Shown piece by piece: positions 34,464 to 42,968 of a stretch of DNA of 64,000 nt. Each line of letters opens with the position of its first letter. Positions within the stretch are counted from its first letter, which is position 1. Position numbers and translations under genes: made by a program. The notes beneath the pieces were generated by a model. The model was not told the DNA's origin. It did no database searches and was given only the letters and a program-made list of their open reading frames with translations. This DNA comes from an uncultured Alphaproteobacteria bacterium (lineage in GTDB: Bacteria > Pseudomonadota > Alphaproteobacteria > RF32 > CAG-239), in the NCBI GenBank assembly GCA_910577095.1, contig CAJTLY010000006.1, positions 51,898-115,897 of the forward strand. Reading direction: 5' to 3'.

Positions 34464-36179
34464 ATGACTGAGAAGTTGCAGAGATTGGAATTGACCTGGC
34501 CGGGGAAGGAAGACAGAGTGAACCCCGAACCGCGGATATTGCTTGAAGATGCGGAGAAGTCATATTCCAAGCCGGAGAAACAAACCGATCTGCTGGGTTC
34601 TGCAAATAAGCCGACTTTTGACAATATGCTGATTCACGGCGACAACCTGCTGGCGTTAAAGGCTCTTGAACAGGATTATACCGGCAAAGTCAAATGCATC
34701 TACATCGATCCGCCCTACAACACCGGAAATGCGTTTGAACACTACGATGACGGCGTAGAACATTCGACTTGGCTTTCTCTGATGCGCGAGCGACTCGAAT
34801 TGTTGAAAAGACTGCTGGCAGAAGACGGAAGTATTTTTATTCAAATAAATGATGATGAATATCCATATTTAAAAGTCTTATGTGACGAAGTTTTTGGGCG
34901 AAACAATTATGAAACCACCTTTTATGTTAAGGTTCGCCATGAAAACAGAATATTAAGAGAAGATACGAGATATCAACTAGTAATAGAACAGGTGTTATTA
35001 TATAGAAAAAGTAATGCATTTATGGCCCCACGCAGAGAGAAAACAAAAGATTCCAATGCAGATTATATCTGGGATATAGAAATCACAGGGCTGCCCTATA
35101 CTAAAGAAAATATCCATGGTTATAATGTAGAGTTATACAAGCCGAACAACTATAAAATTATAAAATCAGAACAAGGTAATTTCAAGCAATATCAAATTCG
35201 TGGATCATTAATAACTCAAAAAGGCTCTGCCTCTGAATACTACGAGCAAAATTTAAGATCGAGAAGAGAACTGGACGGATTAGGGTGCTTATATAAAGTC
35301 ATTGGAATGGGAACTAACGGTGACGGCTTGGGATATAGATATATTATGCAACCGACTAAGGCAGATAGCAAAAACGGATTTTATTTTCAGGGAAAACCTA
35401 AAAAATCAACAGCCAGTAAAGGGCTTCCATACCCTAATTTCTATGACTATGTAGACGCCTTTAATAACGCCGGTTATGAAGGGGGAAACGAATTTAGAGG
35501 TGGCAAGAAACCCGAAGAATGGATACGTTTTCTTTTATCTCTTACAACCAACCCCGGCGATCTTGTTTTAGACAGCTTTTTAGGTTCCGGCACCACCGCT
35601 GCGGTAGCGCAAAAAATGGGACGGCGTTGGATCGGCATTGAGATGGGCAACCATGCCTACACCCATTGTCTCCCCCGTCTCAAAAAAGTAATTGACGGCG
35701 AAGATCAGGGCGGTATTACCAAAGCCGTGAATTGGCAAGACGGCGGCGGCTTCAAGTTCTATGAACTTGCCTCATCGCTAATCATTACCGACAAATACGG
35801 ACAGCAGATCATTTCCGACCAATATAACCCCGACATGCTGGCCGAAGCAATGTGCAAAATCTTGGGCTATCATTATCAACCCGATCCGGTTGTCTATTGG
35901 AAACAGGGCTTTTCTTCCGAAAACAGCTTCATCTATACCACCACCATGAGCCTGCAGGAAGCCTCGCTGGACCGTCTCGCCGAAGAAGTCGGCGACGGCA
36001 GCCTCTTGGTCTGTTGCAGCGCCTTTGTCGGCAACAGCAAAGCATACCCCAACATTTCGGTCAGAAAAATCCCCGCCGCCATCCTCGAAAAATGCGAATG
36101 GGGACGGGAGGGGTACCCCCTCGACCTCAAAAACTACCGCCCAACCGACCAAGAGTTCGAATTCGAGGAGAATGAGTGA
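34464..36179 (+). CDS. type III-like DNA adenine methyltransferase, Mod subunit
   Basis: 571 residues, beta-class amino-methyltransferase order. Catalytic motif IV is 'IYIDPPYNTGNAFEHYDD' with D-P-P-Y at 82-85; the SAM-binding motif I is near residue 370, 'DLVLDSFLGSGTTAAVAQKMGRRWIGIEMG'. The stretch between them (about 34,860-35,530) is the target-recognition region and is far richer in A+T (many AGA, ATA, TTA codons) than the flanks, as if swapped in from elsewhere. It sets the DNA site for itself and Res. Its stop overlaps the start of the RelA/SpoT gene. Confidence 0.9.
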   Translation: MTEKLQRLELTWPGKEDRVNPEPRILLEDAEKSYSKPEKQTDLLGSANKPTFDNMLIHGDNLLALKALEQDYTGKVKCIYIDPPYNTGNAFEHYDDGVEHSTWLSLMRERLELLKRLLAEDGSIFIQINDDEYPYLKVLCDEVFGRNNYETTFYVKVRHENRILREDTRYQLVIEQVLLYRKSNAFMAPRREKTKDSNADYIWDIEITGLPYTKENIHGYNVELYKPNNYKIIKSEQGNFKQYQIRGSLITQKGSASEYYEQNLRSRRELDGLGCLYKVIGMGTNGDGLGYRYIMQPTKADSKNGFYFQGKPKKSTASKGLPYPNFYDYVDAFNNAGYEGGNEFRGGKKPEEWIRFLLSLTTNPGDLVLDSFLGSGTTAAVAQKMGRRWIGIEMGNHAYTHCLPRLKKVIDGEDQGGITKAVNWQDGGGFKFYELASSLIITDKYGQQIISDQYNPDMLAEAMCKILGYHYQPDPVVYWKQGFSSENSFIYTTTMSLQEASLDRLAEEVGDGSLLVCCSAFVGNSKAYPNISVRKIPAAILEKCEWGREGYPLDLKNYRPTDQEFEFEENE

Positions 36180-37243
36180 TGGTAAACGAAAAACGTGTAG
36201 ACAGACGGCAAATATATCCTAAATTTTCTAAAAAAGAAATTAACCGAGCCGCATCTAATATCGGTATTGCCTTAAAAAAATACAGTTTTATCTCTGCTGC
36301 CGATGAAGATATTGTTGAAAATTGGAGAGCATCACACACCCATATTCTTAATACCTGGCAATTTATTTTAAGAAATCGGATAAATGGCAAGAAAATCATA
36401 TTTGCCCAAAGGCTTAAAAGAAAAAATACAATTTATGATAAATTAGAACGTTTCCCAGAAATGCTATTAGCCAGAATGCATGATATTGCAGGGTGCCGTT
36501 TAATTTTTAGAAATGAACACGATATGATTGACTATGTGGAAAAATTACATTCAGCCACAGGATTTCATCATATCAGAAAAGAAGGGCAGTATAAAGATTA
36601 CATAAAGAATCCTAAAGAAAGCGGCTATAGGGGAATTCACGATGTTTATGCATACCAAAGTAAAAAAGGTTATGACCGCTCTGATAAATGGAACGGACTA
36701 TTAGTAGAAATCCAATATCGCACTATATATCAACATGCATGGGCAACAGCTGTTGAAGTAGCAGATTATTTGACAAATTGTCGAGCTAAATTTAGTCAAG
36801 GAAATAGTGATCAACAAGAATTTTTCAGATATGCAAGTGAAATCATCGCAAGAGTTTACGAAAATAGAGTGTCTTGTAAAAGTACACTATCAAATCAGGA
36901 ACTTGTAACGAATTTTCAAAAGCTGGAACAAAAAACAAATTTATTGCAAAGATTAAAACAATTAAAAAGTATTTCCAAAATACCCGAAATTTTTAAACAA
37001 AATTTGGTTATACATTTTACAATAAAAGATGATCAGCCCAAATTTGACATTTATGGTTTTAATAGTTTGCCTGTTGCAGGAATCCATTACTTTATACTGG
37101 AAAAAAGATATCCAAACGACGATATCGTCCTGGTAAAAAGCTCAGACAGGAAAAGCATCTTGGAAGCATACAGAAACTATTTCGCGGATGCCAAGGATTT
37201 CACCGGATATATTGAGGAAGGTATAAAAAAACTTTCTGTTTAA
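36179..37243 (+). CDS. RelA/SpoT-type nucleotide synthetase (toxSAS-like)
   Basis: 354 residues. The synthetase domain of ppGpp synthetases is seen in order: basic ATP-binding run 'AQRLKRKNTIYDKLERFP', 'ARMHDIAGCRLIF' with the metal Asp, 'NPKESGYRGIHDVYAY', and 'LLVEIQYRTIYQHAWATAVE' with the catalytic Glu. No hydrolase, TGS or ACT domains, so it is a small synthetase. The N-terminus has 'IVENWRASHTHILNTWQFILR', and about 110 C-terminal residues are unassigned and could be a built-in neutraliser, as in CapRel. It begins at ATG 36179, overlapping the mod stop (a GTG at 36176 is also possible), so translation is coupled. The gene is clearly AT-richer than res. A defence effector role is inference from context. 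Confidence 0.85.
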   Translation: MVNEKRVDRRQIYPKFSKKEINRAASNIGIALKKYSFISAADEDIVENWRASHTHILNTWQFILRNRINGKKIIFAQRLKRKNTIYDKLERFPEMLLARMHDIAGCRLIFRNEHDMIDYVEKLHSATGFHHIRKEGQYKDYIKNPKESGYRGIHDVYAYQSKKGYDRSDKWNGLLVEIQYRTIYQHAWATAVEVADYLTNCRAKFSQGNSDQQEFFRYASEIIARVYENRVSCKSTLSNQELVTNFQKLEQKTNLLQRLKQLKSISKIPEIFKQNLVIHFTIKDDQPKFDIYGFNSLPVAGIHYFILEKRYPNDDIVLVKSSDRKSILEAYRNYFADAKDFTGYIEEGIKKLSV

Positions 37244-37250
37244 TCATCTA

Positions 37251-37275
37251 AGCAACATTTAATGTTGATTCTTTT
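37251..37275 (+). terminator. probable terminator after the RelA/SpoT gene
   Basis: CAACAT, loop TTA, ATGTTG followed by ATTCTTTTATC: short stem with a T-rich tail in the gap before the convergent helicase gene. Confidence 0.45.
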
Positions 37276-37322
37276 ATCAAATTAATTTTGGCTTTTATAA
37301 AGGCTTTTTCAATATTAAAATG

Positions 37323-40205
37323 TTATTTTACTTCCCAGGTGACGTCAAACACCGGTTCAACGGTATAATCTGCTTTCAGGCGGCGTTTTTTGCCGCCGAC
37401 AAGGCGACTGCATTTCCTCTCCAACGCACGCTCAACATCAAAAGTGTTAAATTCGTTATCGTTGATTTCTTTCTCAAGTTTTTTGATTTCTTCATCCAAA
37501 GCAAGCTTTTTGTCAAAGTTCTTTTCCAACTTAAACTGACGCTTCAAACTGACAACTTTGTTTTTTAACTTCTCGCTTTTCAAGCTCAAAGCTTGTTTTT
37601 CATCCAGCAACCAACGATTTAGCTTATCAACCTCTGCTTTTAACAGTGTTTCGATCCGATATTTTTCGGATTTTTCATACTTTTCAATATTTTGCGCATG
37701 CAATTGCGCCGCCAGTTCTCCATATCCCATCAAAACCGGCGCTTTGACGTCGATCACATTATCAAAAAAATCTTCTGCACCAAGCCCCAAAACTTCACCG
37801 TGTTCTTCCAAAACCGTCGTCATCAAACGACATTTTTTTTCCGGCGCCTTCATTTTAAAAACCGAAACCAGCAGCCGCCCTTTTTGGCCGCTTTTTAACT
37901 TTTCCGTTCCTCGTATCACCAAATGCACGTTTCCCGGCTGCAAGGACAGCGCCTCTGCCAAAATCCGCCGACCGTATTCGCTGTCCGGATTATAAGGCGT
38001 GGCTGAACGCCAACCCGCTTTTCGATCCTGAGGCAAAAATAAACGTTCTTTGTCACGTTTTGAAAAATCAAGACAAAAATTAAAACTGGTGCCAAAAACA
38101 ATATTGGTCGGCAAATCAAAAACCTGTTCTTTAAATGGACCGAAAAGTCGTCGTTTTTCATTAATAAACATATCAGGATGATTTTTTTGCAGCATAATAA
38201 CCGACAAATCCCAAAAGATCTGCTGGCGCCGCTGCAAATAATCTTCTACTTTATGTTGCATAATCTGCAATTTTTCCTGGGTCGTCGGATTGAGATTTTC
38301 CAAAACCAGTTGTCTTGTCTCTTCCATCTTGGCATTGCGCTTTGTTCCCAAACTTGCCTGCAGTTCGTCAAAAGCGCGGTTGATTTCATCGGTAGTCCGG
38401 CAAAGTTCAAAAATCGAAGCAACCGTTCTTTCAAAGTCCACACCGTCGGAAAGTGTACCCAGAATTTCGTCACTGGCACCGAACACTCCGTTAAAAAGTT
38501 TAAATTTATATTGCAGAATGTCGTAAAGCCGCTTATCCGCAAGATTCTTTTTATTAATAAAATTAATTATCACAACATCGCAGCGTTGGCCGTAGCGATG
38601 AACACGGCCGATGCGCTGTTCTATCCGTTGCGGATTCCAAGGCAAATCATAATTAACCAACAAAGAACAAAACTGCAGATTCAGCCCTTCGGCTGCCGCC
38701 TCGGTCGCCAACATAATTTCGGCATCTTCTCTAAAGGCGGTCACAAGCGCCTTTTTCATGTCATTGGCACGCGAGCCGGTCAGTTGGGAGGAGTGTCTTT
38801 CAACGTAATCGCGATAGATCCGATGACACAACGGTGAATTGTTCTGCCCGTTAAAGGTTACAATTTTATCCCGAAAACCATGATCGGAAAGATAATCGAA
38901 CAAATAATTCAATGTACGGTTGCTCTCGGTAAAAATAATAACCTTTCGTAAGCCGCCGTTCACTCGGATTTTCTCAAACCCCTGATTAATGGCGCCGATC
39001 AGTTTTTCTGTCTTGCCGTCTACCTTGATTTCCGACGCTTTGTCCAACAATCCCTGCAAATAATCTTTTTCTGCTTGAATATCTGCCTCAAAAGGATAAT
39101 TTCTGCTATAAACTTTGCAATCCTCATCGAAATTTTCCCGATATTCACTCCACAGATCTTCATCATTAACAATCTTACGGATATCCGTATCCGTAATGCC
39201 TGCTTTTTCCGCAACGACAAGGCGATGCATCAACCCTTCAAGTGTTCCTTTGACTGCCGCTGTGGAAGAACTCATCAGCTTGCGTACCATCAAGACAATC
39301 AGAGCTCGAAAACGCGTTGTTACGGCAATTTGAGAAATATCCCGAATATAGTGTGAAACGGCATAATATAATTCTTCTTCCGCCGGCGTCGGATCAAAAG
39401 CAACCGTTATCGCTTCCCGATTTGTATATTTGACATATTCCAAAACGTCTTTGCGCAATGTCCGATGCAACACGCATTTCAGACGTTCTTTCAACTCCAT
39501 ATGATGACGTTCGGAATAAAGATAATTTTCCATAAAGGCGTACTCGTTACCCAGAATATTCGGATCTATCATTGTAACCAAGGAAAAAATATCCATCAAA
39601 GAATTTTGGATCGGCGTTGCTGTCAACAAAAGTTTTTTCTTGCCGTAAAAAGTCTTATTAATAACATCCGCTGTCTGAATATGGCCTTTATAAAAATTTC
39701 GAAGTTTATGCGCTTCATCCAAAACCACCAGATCCCACAAACATGACTTCATAACCCCTTTCAGCTGAACGACACAGTTGTAAGAACAAATGGTCACACC
39801 CTTAAACAAAAATGGATCATCATTTCCAGACTTTAACCTTTCATTATAAATTGGGGCATCTATAATCTGTGCCGGAAGATCAAATTTTTCTTGCATTTCC
39901 GTTTGCCACTGCTGGCAAAGACTGGCCGGAGCAACAACCAAAAGAGACGTCTGCCCGCGCGAGAAATATTCGGCAATTACAATTCCGGCTTCAATCGTTT
40001 TTCCCAAACCGACTTCATCCGCCAAAATGGCACCTTGAGAAACAGGAGAACGCAACGCAAAAAGCGCCGCTTCAATTTGATGCGGTTTCATATCAATTTT
40101 AGAAGTTTCCAACGACCCGGAAATAGTTCCGAGATCATTTTGGTTACCCGAAGAAACAACTTCCCAAGCCCAATAACAGGCCCTTATTTCACTCACCCTG
40201 TTCAT
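37323..40205 (-). CDS. RapA/SNF2-type DEAH helicase of the defence island
   Basis: About 960 residues. SNF2-family motor: motif I 'GAILADEVGLGKTIEAGIVIAEYF', motif II 'DLVVLDEAHKLRN', motif III 'LLLTATPIQNSLMDIFSLV', and the second lobe 'VIIFTESNRTLNYLFDYL', 'ATEAAAEGLNLQFCSLLVNYDLPWNPQRIEQRIGRVHRYGQ'. This resembles RapA/HepA and the DrmD helicase of DISARM. The C-terminal third is charged and coiled-coil-like (KSEKLKNKVVSLKRQFKLEKNFDKK). No DrmA/DrmB/DrmC genes are present, so this is not DISARM. Start at 40205 (MNRVSEIR); a TTG-started extension to 40241 is less likely. Convergent with the restriction operon. Confidence 0.85.
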   Translation of the reverse strand: MNRVSEIRACYWAWEVVSSGNQNDLGTISGSLETSKIDMKPHQIEAALFALRSPVSQGAILADEVGLGKTIEAGIVIAEYFSRGQTSLLVVAPASLCQQWQTEMQEKFDLPAQIIDAPIYNERLKSGNDDPFLFKGVTICSYNCVVQLKGVMKSCLWDLVVLDEAHKLRNFYKGHIQTADVINKTFYGKKKLLLTATPIQNSLMDIFSLVTMIDPNILGNEYAFMENYLYSERHHMELKERLKCVLHRTLRKDVLEYVKYTNREAITVAFDPTPAEEELYYAVSHYIRDISQIAVTTRFRALIVLMVRKLMSSSTAAVKGTLEGLMHRLVVAEKAGITDTDIRKIVNDEDLWSEYRENFDEDCKVYSRNYPFEADIQAEKDYLQGLLDKASEIKVDGKTEKLIGAINQGFEKIRVNGGLRKVIIFTESNRTLNYLFDYLSDHGFRDKIVTFNGQNNSPLCHRIYRDYVERHSSQLTGSRANDMKKALVTAFREDAEIMLATEAAAEGLNLQFCSLLVNYDLPWNPQRIEQRIGRVHRYGQRCDVVIINFINKKNLADKRLYDILQYKFKLFNGVFGASDEILGTLSDGVDFERTVASIFELCRTTDEINRAFDELQASLGTKRNAKMEETRQLVLENLNPTTQEKLQIMQHKVEDYLQRRQQIFWDLSVIMLQKNHPDMFINEKRRLFGPFKEQVFDLPTNIVFGTSFNFCLDFSKRDKERLFLPQDRKAGWRSATPYNPDSEYGRRILAEALSLQPGNVHLVIRGTEKLKSGQKGRLLVSVFKMKAPEKKCRLMTTVLEEHGEVLGLGAEDFFDNVIDVKAPVLMGYGELAAQLHAQNIEKYEKSEKYRIETLLKAEVDKLNRWLLDEKQALSLKSEKLKNKVVSLKRQFKLEKNFDKKLALDEEIKKLEKEINDNEFNTFDVERALERKCSRLVGGKKRRLKADYTVEPVFDVTWEVK

Positions 40206-40394
40206 AAACTTTAGTTTACAAACTGTTTTTATGAATATCAAGTTAATATAATATCATGATAAAAAAGAAAATATGTTACACTTGCCTGTAAATGCATCTG
40301 ATGCCGGAAAATAAAAAACAAAAGAATTCTCCCATAAAATACTTTTTTAACAATCTGTAGCTCTGAGATAAAATAACAAAATGTCAGATAAAAG

Positions 40395-40432
40395 AAAAAG
40401 CTTTATAATCTATTGATTATAAAGCTTTTTTG
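40395..40432 (-). terminator. intrinsic terminator of the initiator tRNA gene
   Basis: AAAAAGCTTTATAATC, loop TATT, GATTATAAAGCTTTTT: a near-perfect 16-base-pair stem with T-runs on both strands, immediately downstream of the tRNA on the minus strand. It also insulates the defence island. The 228-base gap between helicase and tRNA holds nothing else clear. Confidence 0.85.
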
Positions 40433-40433
40433 A

Positions 40434-40510
<77 letters not shown>

Positions 40511-40551
40511 ATAAATGCCCGTTGCGCTTTGTCGGCGCTCAAGACAGTGCA

Positions 40552-40580
40552 TACATACGCTTTTTATAAGGCGATGTCAA
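40552..40580 (-). promoter_or_regulatory. promoter of the initiator tRNA gene
   Basis: On the minus strand TTGACA (40580-40575) and TATGTA (40557-40552) are 17 bases apart, about 40 bases ahead of the mature tRNA end. Confidence 0.65.
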
Positions 40581-40598
40581 GCTTTAAAAACAACTTTT

Positions 40599-40667
40599 CT
40601 AAAAAAACAGAGAAATCACCACCGCAAAAATAAAAACCGCAATCACAATCCAATGCCACAACTTCAT
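40599..40667 (-). CDS. 22-residue single-helix membrane micropeptide
   Basis: ATG at 40667 to TAG at 40599. The peptide opens MKLWHW and is otherwise one continuous hydrophobic helix (IVIAVFIFAVVISLFF). A strong AAGGGGAA Shine-Dalgarno lies 5 bases upstream and overlaps the end of the preceding micropeptide gene, arguing for real, coupled translation. It resembles its 25-residue neighbour (shared HW near the start, then a Val/Ile/Ala helix, ending L-F). Function unknown; such peptides often tune membrane complexes or act as type I toxins. Confidence 0.6.
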   Translation of the reverse strand: MKLWHWIVIAVFIFAVVISLFF

Positions 40668-40680
40668 ATTGTTCCCCTTA

Positions 40681-40758
40681 TCAGTTAAACAAAGCCAGCG
40701 ACAAGGCAATCAACAACACGATAACCGCGGCAATTTTCCAGTGTTTTTGTTCCCACAT
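40681..40758 (-). CDS. 25-residue single-helix membrane micropeptide
   Basis: ATG at 40758 to TGA at 40681. The peptide opens MWEQKHWKIAAVIV and continues as one hydrophobic helix ending SLALFN, with charges only in the first eight residues. GAGGAAA lies about 9 bases upstream. Located 13 bases ahead of the 22-residue paralogue and 110 bases after pgpA on the same strand. Function unknown. Confidence 0.6.
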   Translation of the reverse strand: MWEQKHWKIAAVIVLLIALSLALFN

Positions 40759-40868
40759 TTCCGTGTTTCCTCGCCGATACGTTAATCCTTGTTTTTATAT
40801 ATGCCGTAACACCGGCATAACAAGCCCCGTACCAAACTTTTTGGAAACACCCCGATTTTTACAGCCGT

Positions 40869-41348
40869 TTATAAATAAATGGAAATGACATACAAAACCA
40901 CGGCCGCATAGATGCCGGCAAAAATGTCGTCCAGCATCACGCCCCAGGCGTTCATCACCTTCGAATCGGCCCAGCGCGCCGGCTGCGGTTTGGTGATATC
41001 AAACAGCCGAAACAGGGCAAAACCCGCCGCATACAGTATGTAAGCATGCCCGTCGACCGCCCCGGACAATTTGTCCGCCACCAGCACAAAAGTCAGCAGC
41101 TGCCCTGCCGTTTCGTCAATGACTACGATTGAGGGATCATGTTTGGTATATTTTAACACTTCATGCGTGGCGGCCGTTCCGATAAAAAAGACAACTGCCG
41201 TCGCTGTCAATACCCCGACCATTCCGCCGTAATACACAGCAGCAAAAGCAAACGGAATCGTTGCCAGCGATCCGGCCGTTCCGGATGCAAAGGGGCAATA
41301 GCCGACCCCGAACATGGTTGCAATGAAATACGAAATCTTTTTATACAT
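40869..41348 (-). CDS. pgpA: phosphatidylglycerophosphatase A
   Basis: Removes phosphate from phosphatidylglycerol phosphate, the last step to phosphatidylglycerol, in the inner membrane. 159 residues. Signatures: 'GVGYCPFASGTAGSLATIP' near the N-terminus, 'VIDETAGQLLTF' with the acidic metal ligands, 'FRLFDITKPQPARWAD' and 'WGVMLDDIFAGIYAAVVL'. Start at 41348 is supported by AGGA upstream; the longer frame to 41408 enters the tRNA-Pro promoter region. Confidence 0.9.
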   Translation of the reverse strand: MYKKISYFIATMFGVGYCPFASGTAGSLATIPFAFAAVYYGGMVGVLTATAVVFFIGTAATHEVLKYTKHDPSIVVIDETAGQLLTFVLVADKLSGAVDGHAYILYAAGFALFRLFDITKPQPARWADSKVMNAWGVMLDDIFAGIYAAVVLYVISIYL

Positions 41349-41461
41349 TTTGATTTTCCTGATAAATGAACTATCAGCGAGGGTATCTGAATTTTTTTTT
41401 GTATTCAATTAAAAAAATATGTTGTCATATATTTTTTTTGTGGTAAATATACTCCCGTTAT

Positions 41462-41538
41462 CGGATTGTAGTTCAGCCTGGTAGAACGCTGCGTTCGGGA
41501 CGCAGAGGTCGCTGGTTCGAGTCCAGTCAATCCGACCA
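41462..41538 (+). tRNA. tRNA-Pro (CGG)
   Basis: 77 bases. Acceptor stem CGGATTG/CAATCCG is perfect, followed by A and encoded CCA. Anticodon arm CTGCG-TTCGGGA-CGCAG gives anticodon CGG; T-arm GCTGGTTCGAGTCCAGT. A TATACT box at 41448 lies just upstream. Confidence 0.95.
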
Positions 41539-41542
41539 ACTC

Positions 41543-41571
41543 AAAACGCCTGTTTGACACAGGCGTTTTTT
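41543..41571 (+). terminator. terminator of tRNA-Pro
   Basis: AAAACGCCTGT, loop TTG, ACACAGGCGTTTT then TT, starting 4 bases after the tRNA. Confidence 0.88.
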
Positions 41572-41729
41572 GTATCCTGTCCCGACAGTTTTTGTGAAAG
41601 TTATAACGTATATATGCACGCGGCGCGCGGCGGTTTTGGCAGGATCCCGTCGCCTTTCACGTTTTTCCCCCGACAGCGCATTGAATTTGCAACATCCGCG
41701 ATTATCTCCTACAAAAACGGAGAAAAGCC

Positions 41730-42926
41730 ATGCATTCCTCATCAAAAAAAGACTTAAGTCTGCTTAACGTCATCTCGCTCGGCATCGGTTCGATTGTCGG
41801 CGCCGGCATTTTTGCCCTGCTCGGACAAGTGATTTTGCTGGCCGGCGATCATACCTACCATGCTTTTTTTATTGCCGGAATCGCCGCTGTTTTTTCGGGC
41901 TACTCTTATGCAAAATTGGCCGGACGCTACCACAGTTCCGGCGGTCTGACCGATTATTTTCATATTGCTTTTCCCGAAAAATACGTATCCGGCACCCTTT
42001 CCGCCATCTATCTGGTTACCGAAGCAATTTCAATTTCCATGATTGCCAAAGCGTTCGGCATCTATATTACCGAACTTTTTAACCAGATTCCCCCTTCCGA
42101 TTTGTGGGTAAACACACTGGCTGCGGTTCTGATCATCGGTCTGGCTCTCCTCAACATGATGCAGGCTTCCGACGTCGGCCGTTCCGAAACCGTCATTGTC
42201 ATCATCAAAGTAGCCATCCTGTTCGCACTGGTGTTTGCCGCCCTTTTCCAACCCGGCACCCGCCTCCATCCGCCGGCCTTCAGCGGAGAGTCAATGGATT
42301 TTTTGCGCAGTATCGGCGTCACCTTTTTCGCTTATGCCGGCTACGGTGTCATTACCAACGCCACTGCCGACGTCAAAAAACCGCAGCAAACTATTGAGTG
42401 GGCCATTTATCTGACTCTTTTCATTGTTATGGCGCTGTATATCAGCCTTGCCTGGGTGGTCTTAAATTATATTCCGACCGCCGAGCTGGAAGCCAACGCC
42501 GAAACCTCGGTGGCCGAAGTTGCGCGCAAGCTGCTCGGCACCGCCGGTTATGGTTTTATCTACGTTGCAGCGGTTCTGGCTTTTGTTTCCGGCATCAACG
42601 CCACCTTCTTCAGCATTTTCCGCATTTCCGACTCGCTGACCAAACAAACCGTTTTTCCGCATTTTATGCTCAAAAAATTCTGGCGACAGGGTTCTCTCGG
42701 CGCCGCGCTCAACACCTTACTGATCGTTCTGGTAACCATCTTTTTTGATTTCAGTTCAATCGTCAATCTCTCCAGCGCCGCTTATCTGGTCAGCTATCTC
42801 GGCATTTTCATCGCCAACTGGAAACTGCGCAAAGAAACCAAATCCAATCCCGCCGTCATCATTGTCGGAACCCTGCTGATGGTGTTTATTCTTGCCGCCT
42901 TCATAATCAGCATTTTGCCGCGTTAG
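41730..42926 (+). CDS. APC-family amino acid permease
   Basis: 398 residues, about eleven to twelve membrane helices. The opening 'LSLLNVISLGIGSIVGAGIFALLGQVI' is the APC substrate-binding helix with its unwound G-S/G-A-G stretch. 'FFAYAGYGVITNATADVKKP' is the helix-6 equivalent. The family imports or exchanges amino acids with protons or another amino acid; substrate not predictable. CGGAGAAAAGCC precedes the ATG. Confidence 0.85.
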   Translation: MHSSSKKDLSLLNVISLGIGSIVGAGIFALLGQVILLAGDHTYHAFFIAGIAAVFSGYSYAKLAGRYHSSGGLTDYFHIAFPEKYVSGTLSAIYLVTEAISISMIAKAFGIYITELFNQIPPSDLWVNTLAAVLIIGLALLNMMQASDVGRSETVIVIIKVAILFALVFAALFQPGTRLHPPAFSGESMDFLRSIGVTFFAYAGYGVITNATADVKKPQQTIEWAIYLTLFIVMALYISLAWVVLNYIPTAELEANAETSVAEVARKLLGTAGYGFIYVAAVLAFVSGINATFFSIFRISDSLTKQTVFPHFMLKKFWRQGSLGAALNTLLIVLVTIFFDFSSIVNLSSAAYLVSYLGIFIANWKLRKETKSNPAVIIVGTLLMVFILAAFIISILPR

Positions 42927-42940
42927 CCTTGTTTCCAAAT

Positions 42941-42966
42941 CAAAAGCCGGAAATCTCCGGCTTTTG
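42941..42966. terminator. bidirectional terminator
   Basis: AAAAGCCGGA, AATC, TCCGGCTTTT between the permease and the convergent YbhN-like gene; T-runs on both strands. Confidence 0.85.
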
Positions 42967-42968
42967 AC

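Noticed and set aside
36176..36178. GTG as the start of the RelA/SpoT gene
   Set aside because: It is immediately followed by ATG at 36179, which I prefer; both give coupled translation, so the difference is one residue.
37323..40205. DISARM system
   Set aside because: The SNF2 helicase resembles DrmD, but no DrmA, DrmB (DUF1998) or DrmC gene is present, and the methyltransferase is type III Mod-like.
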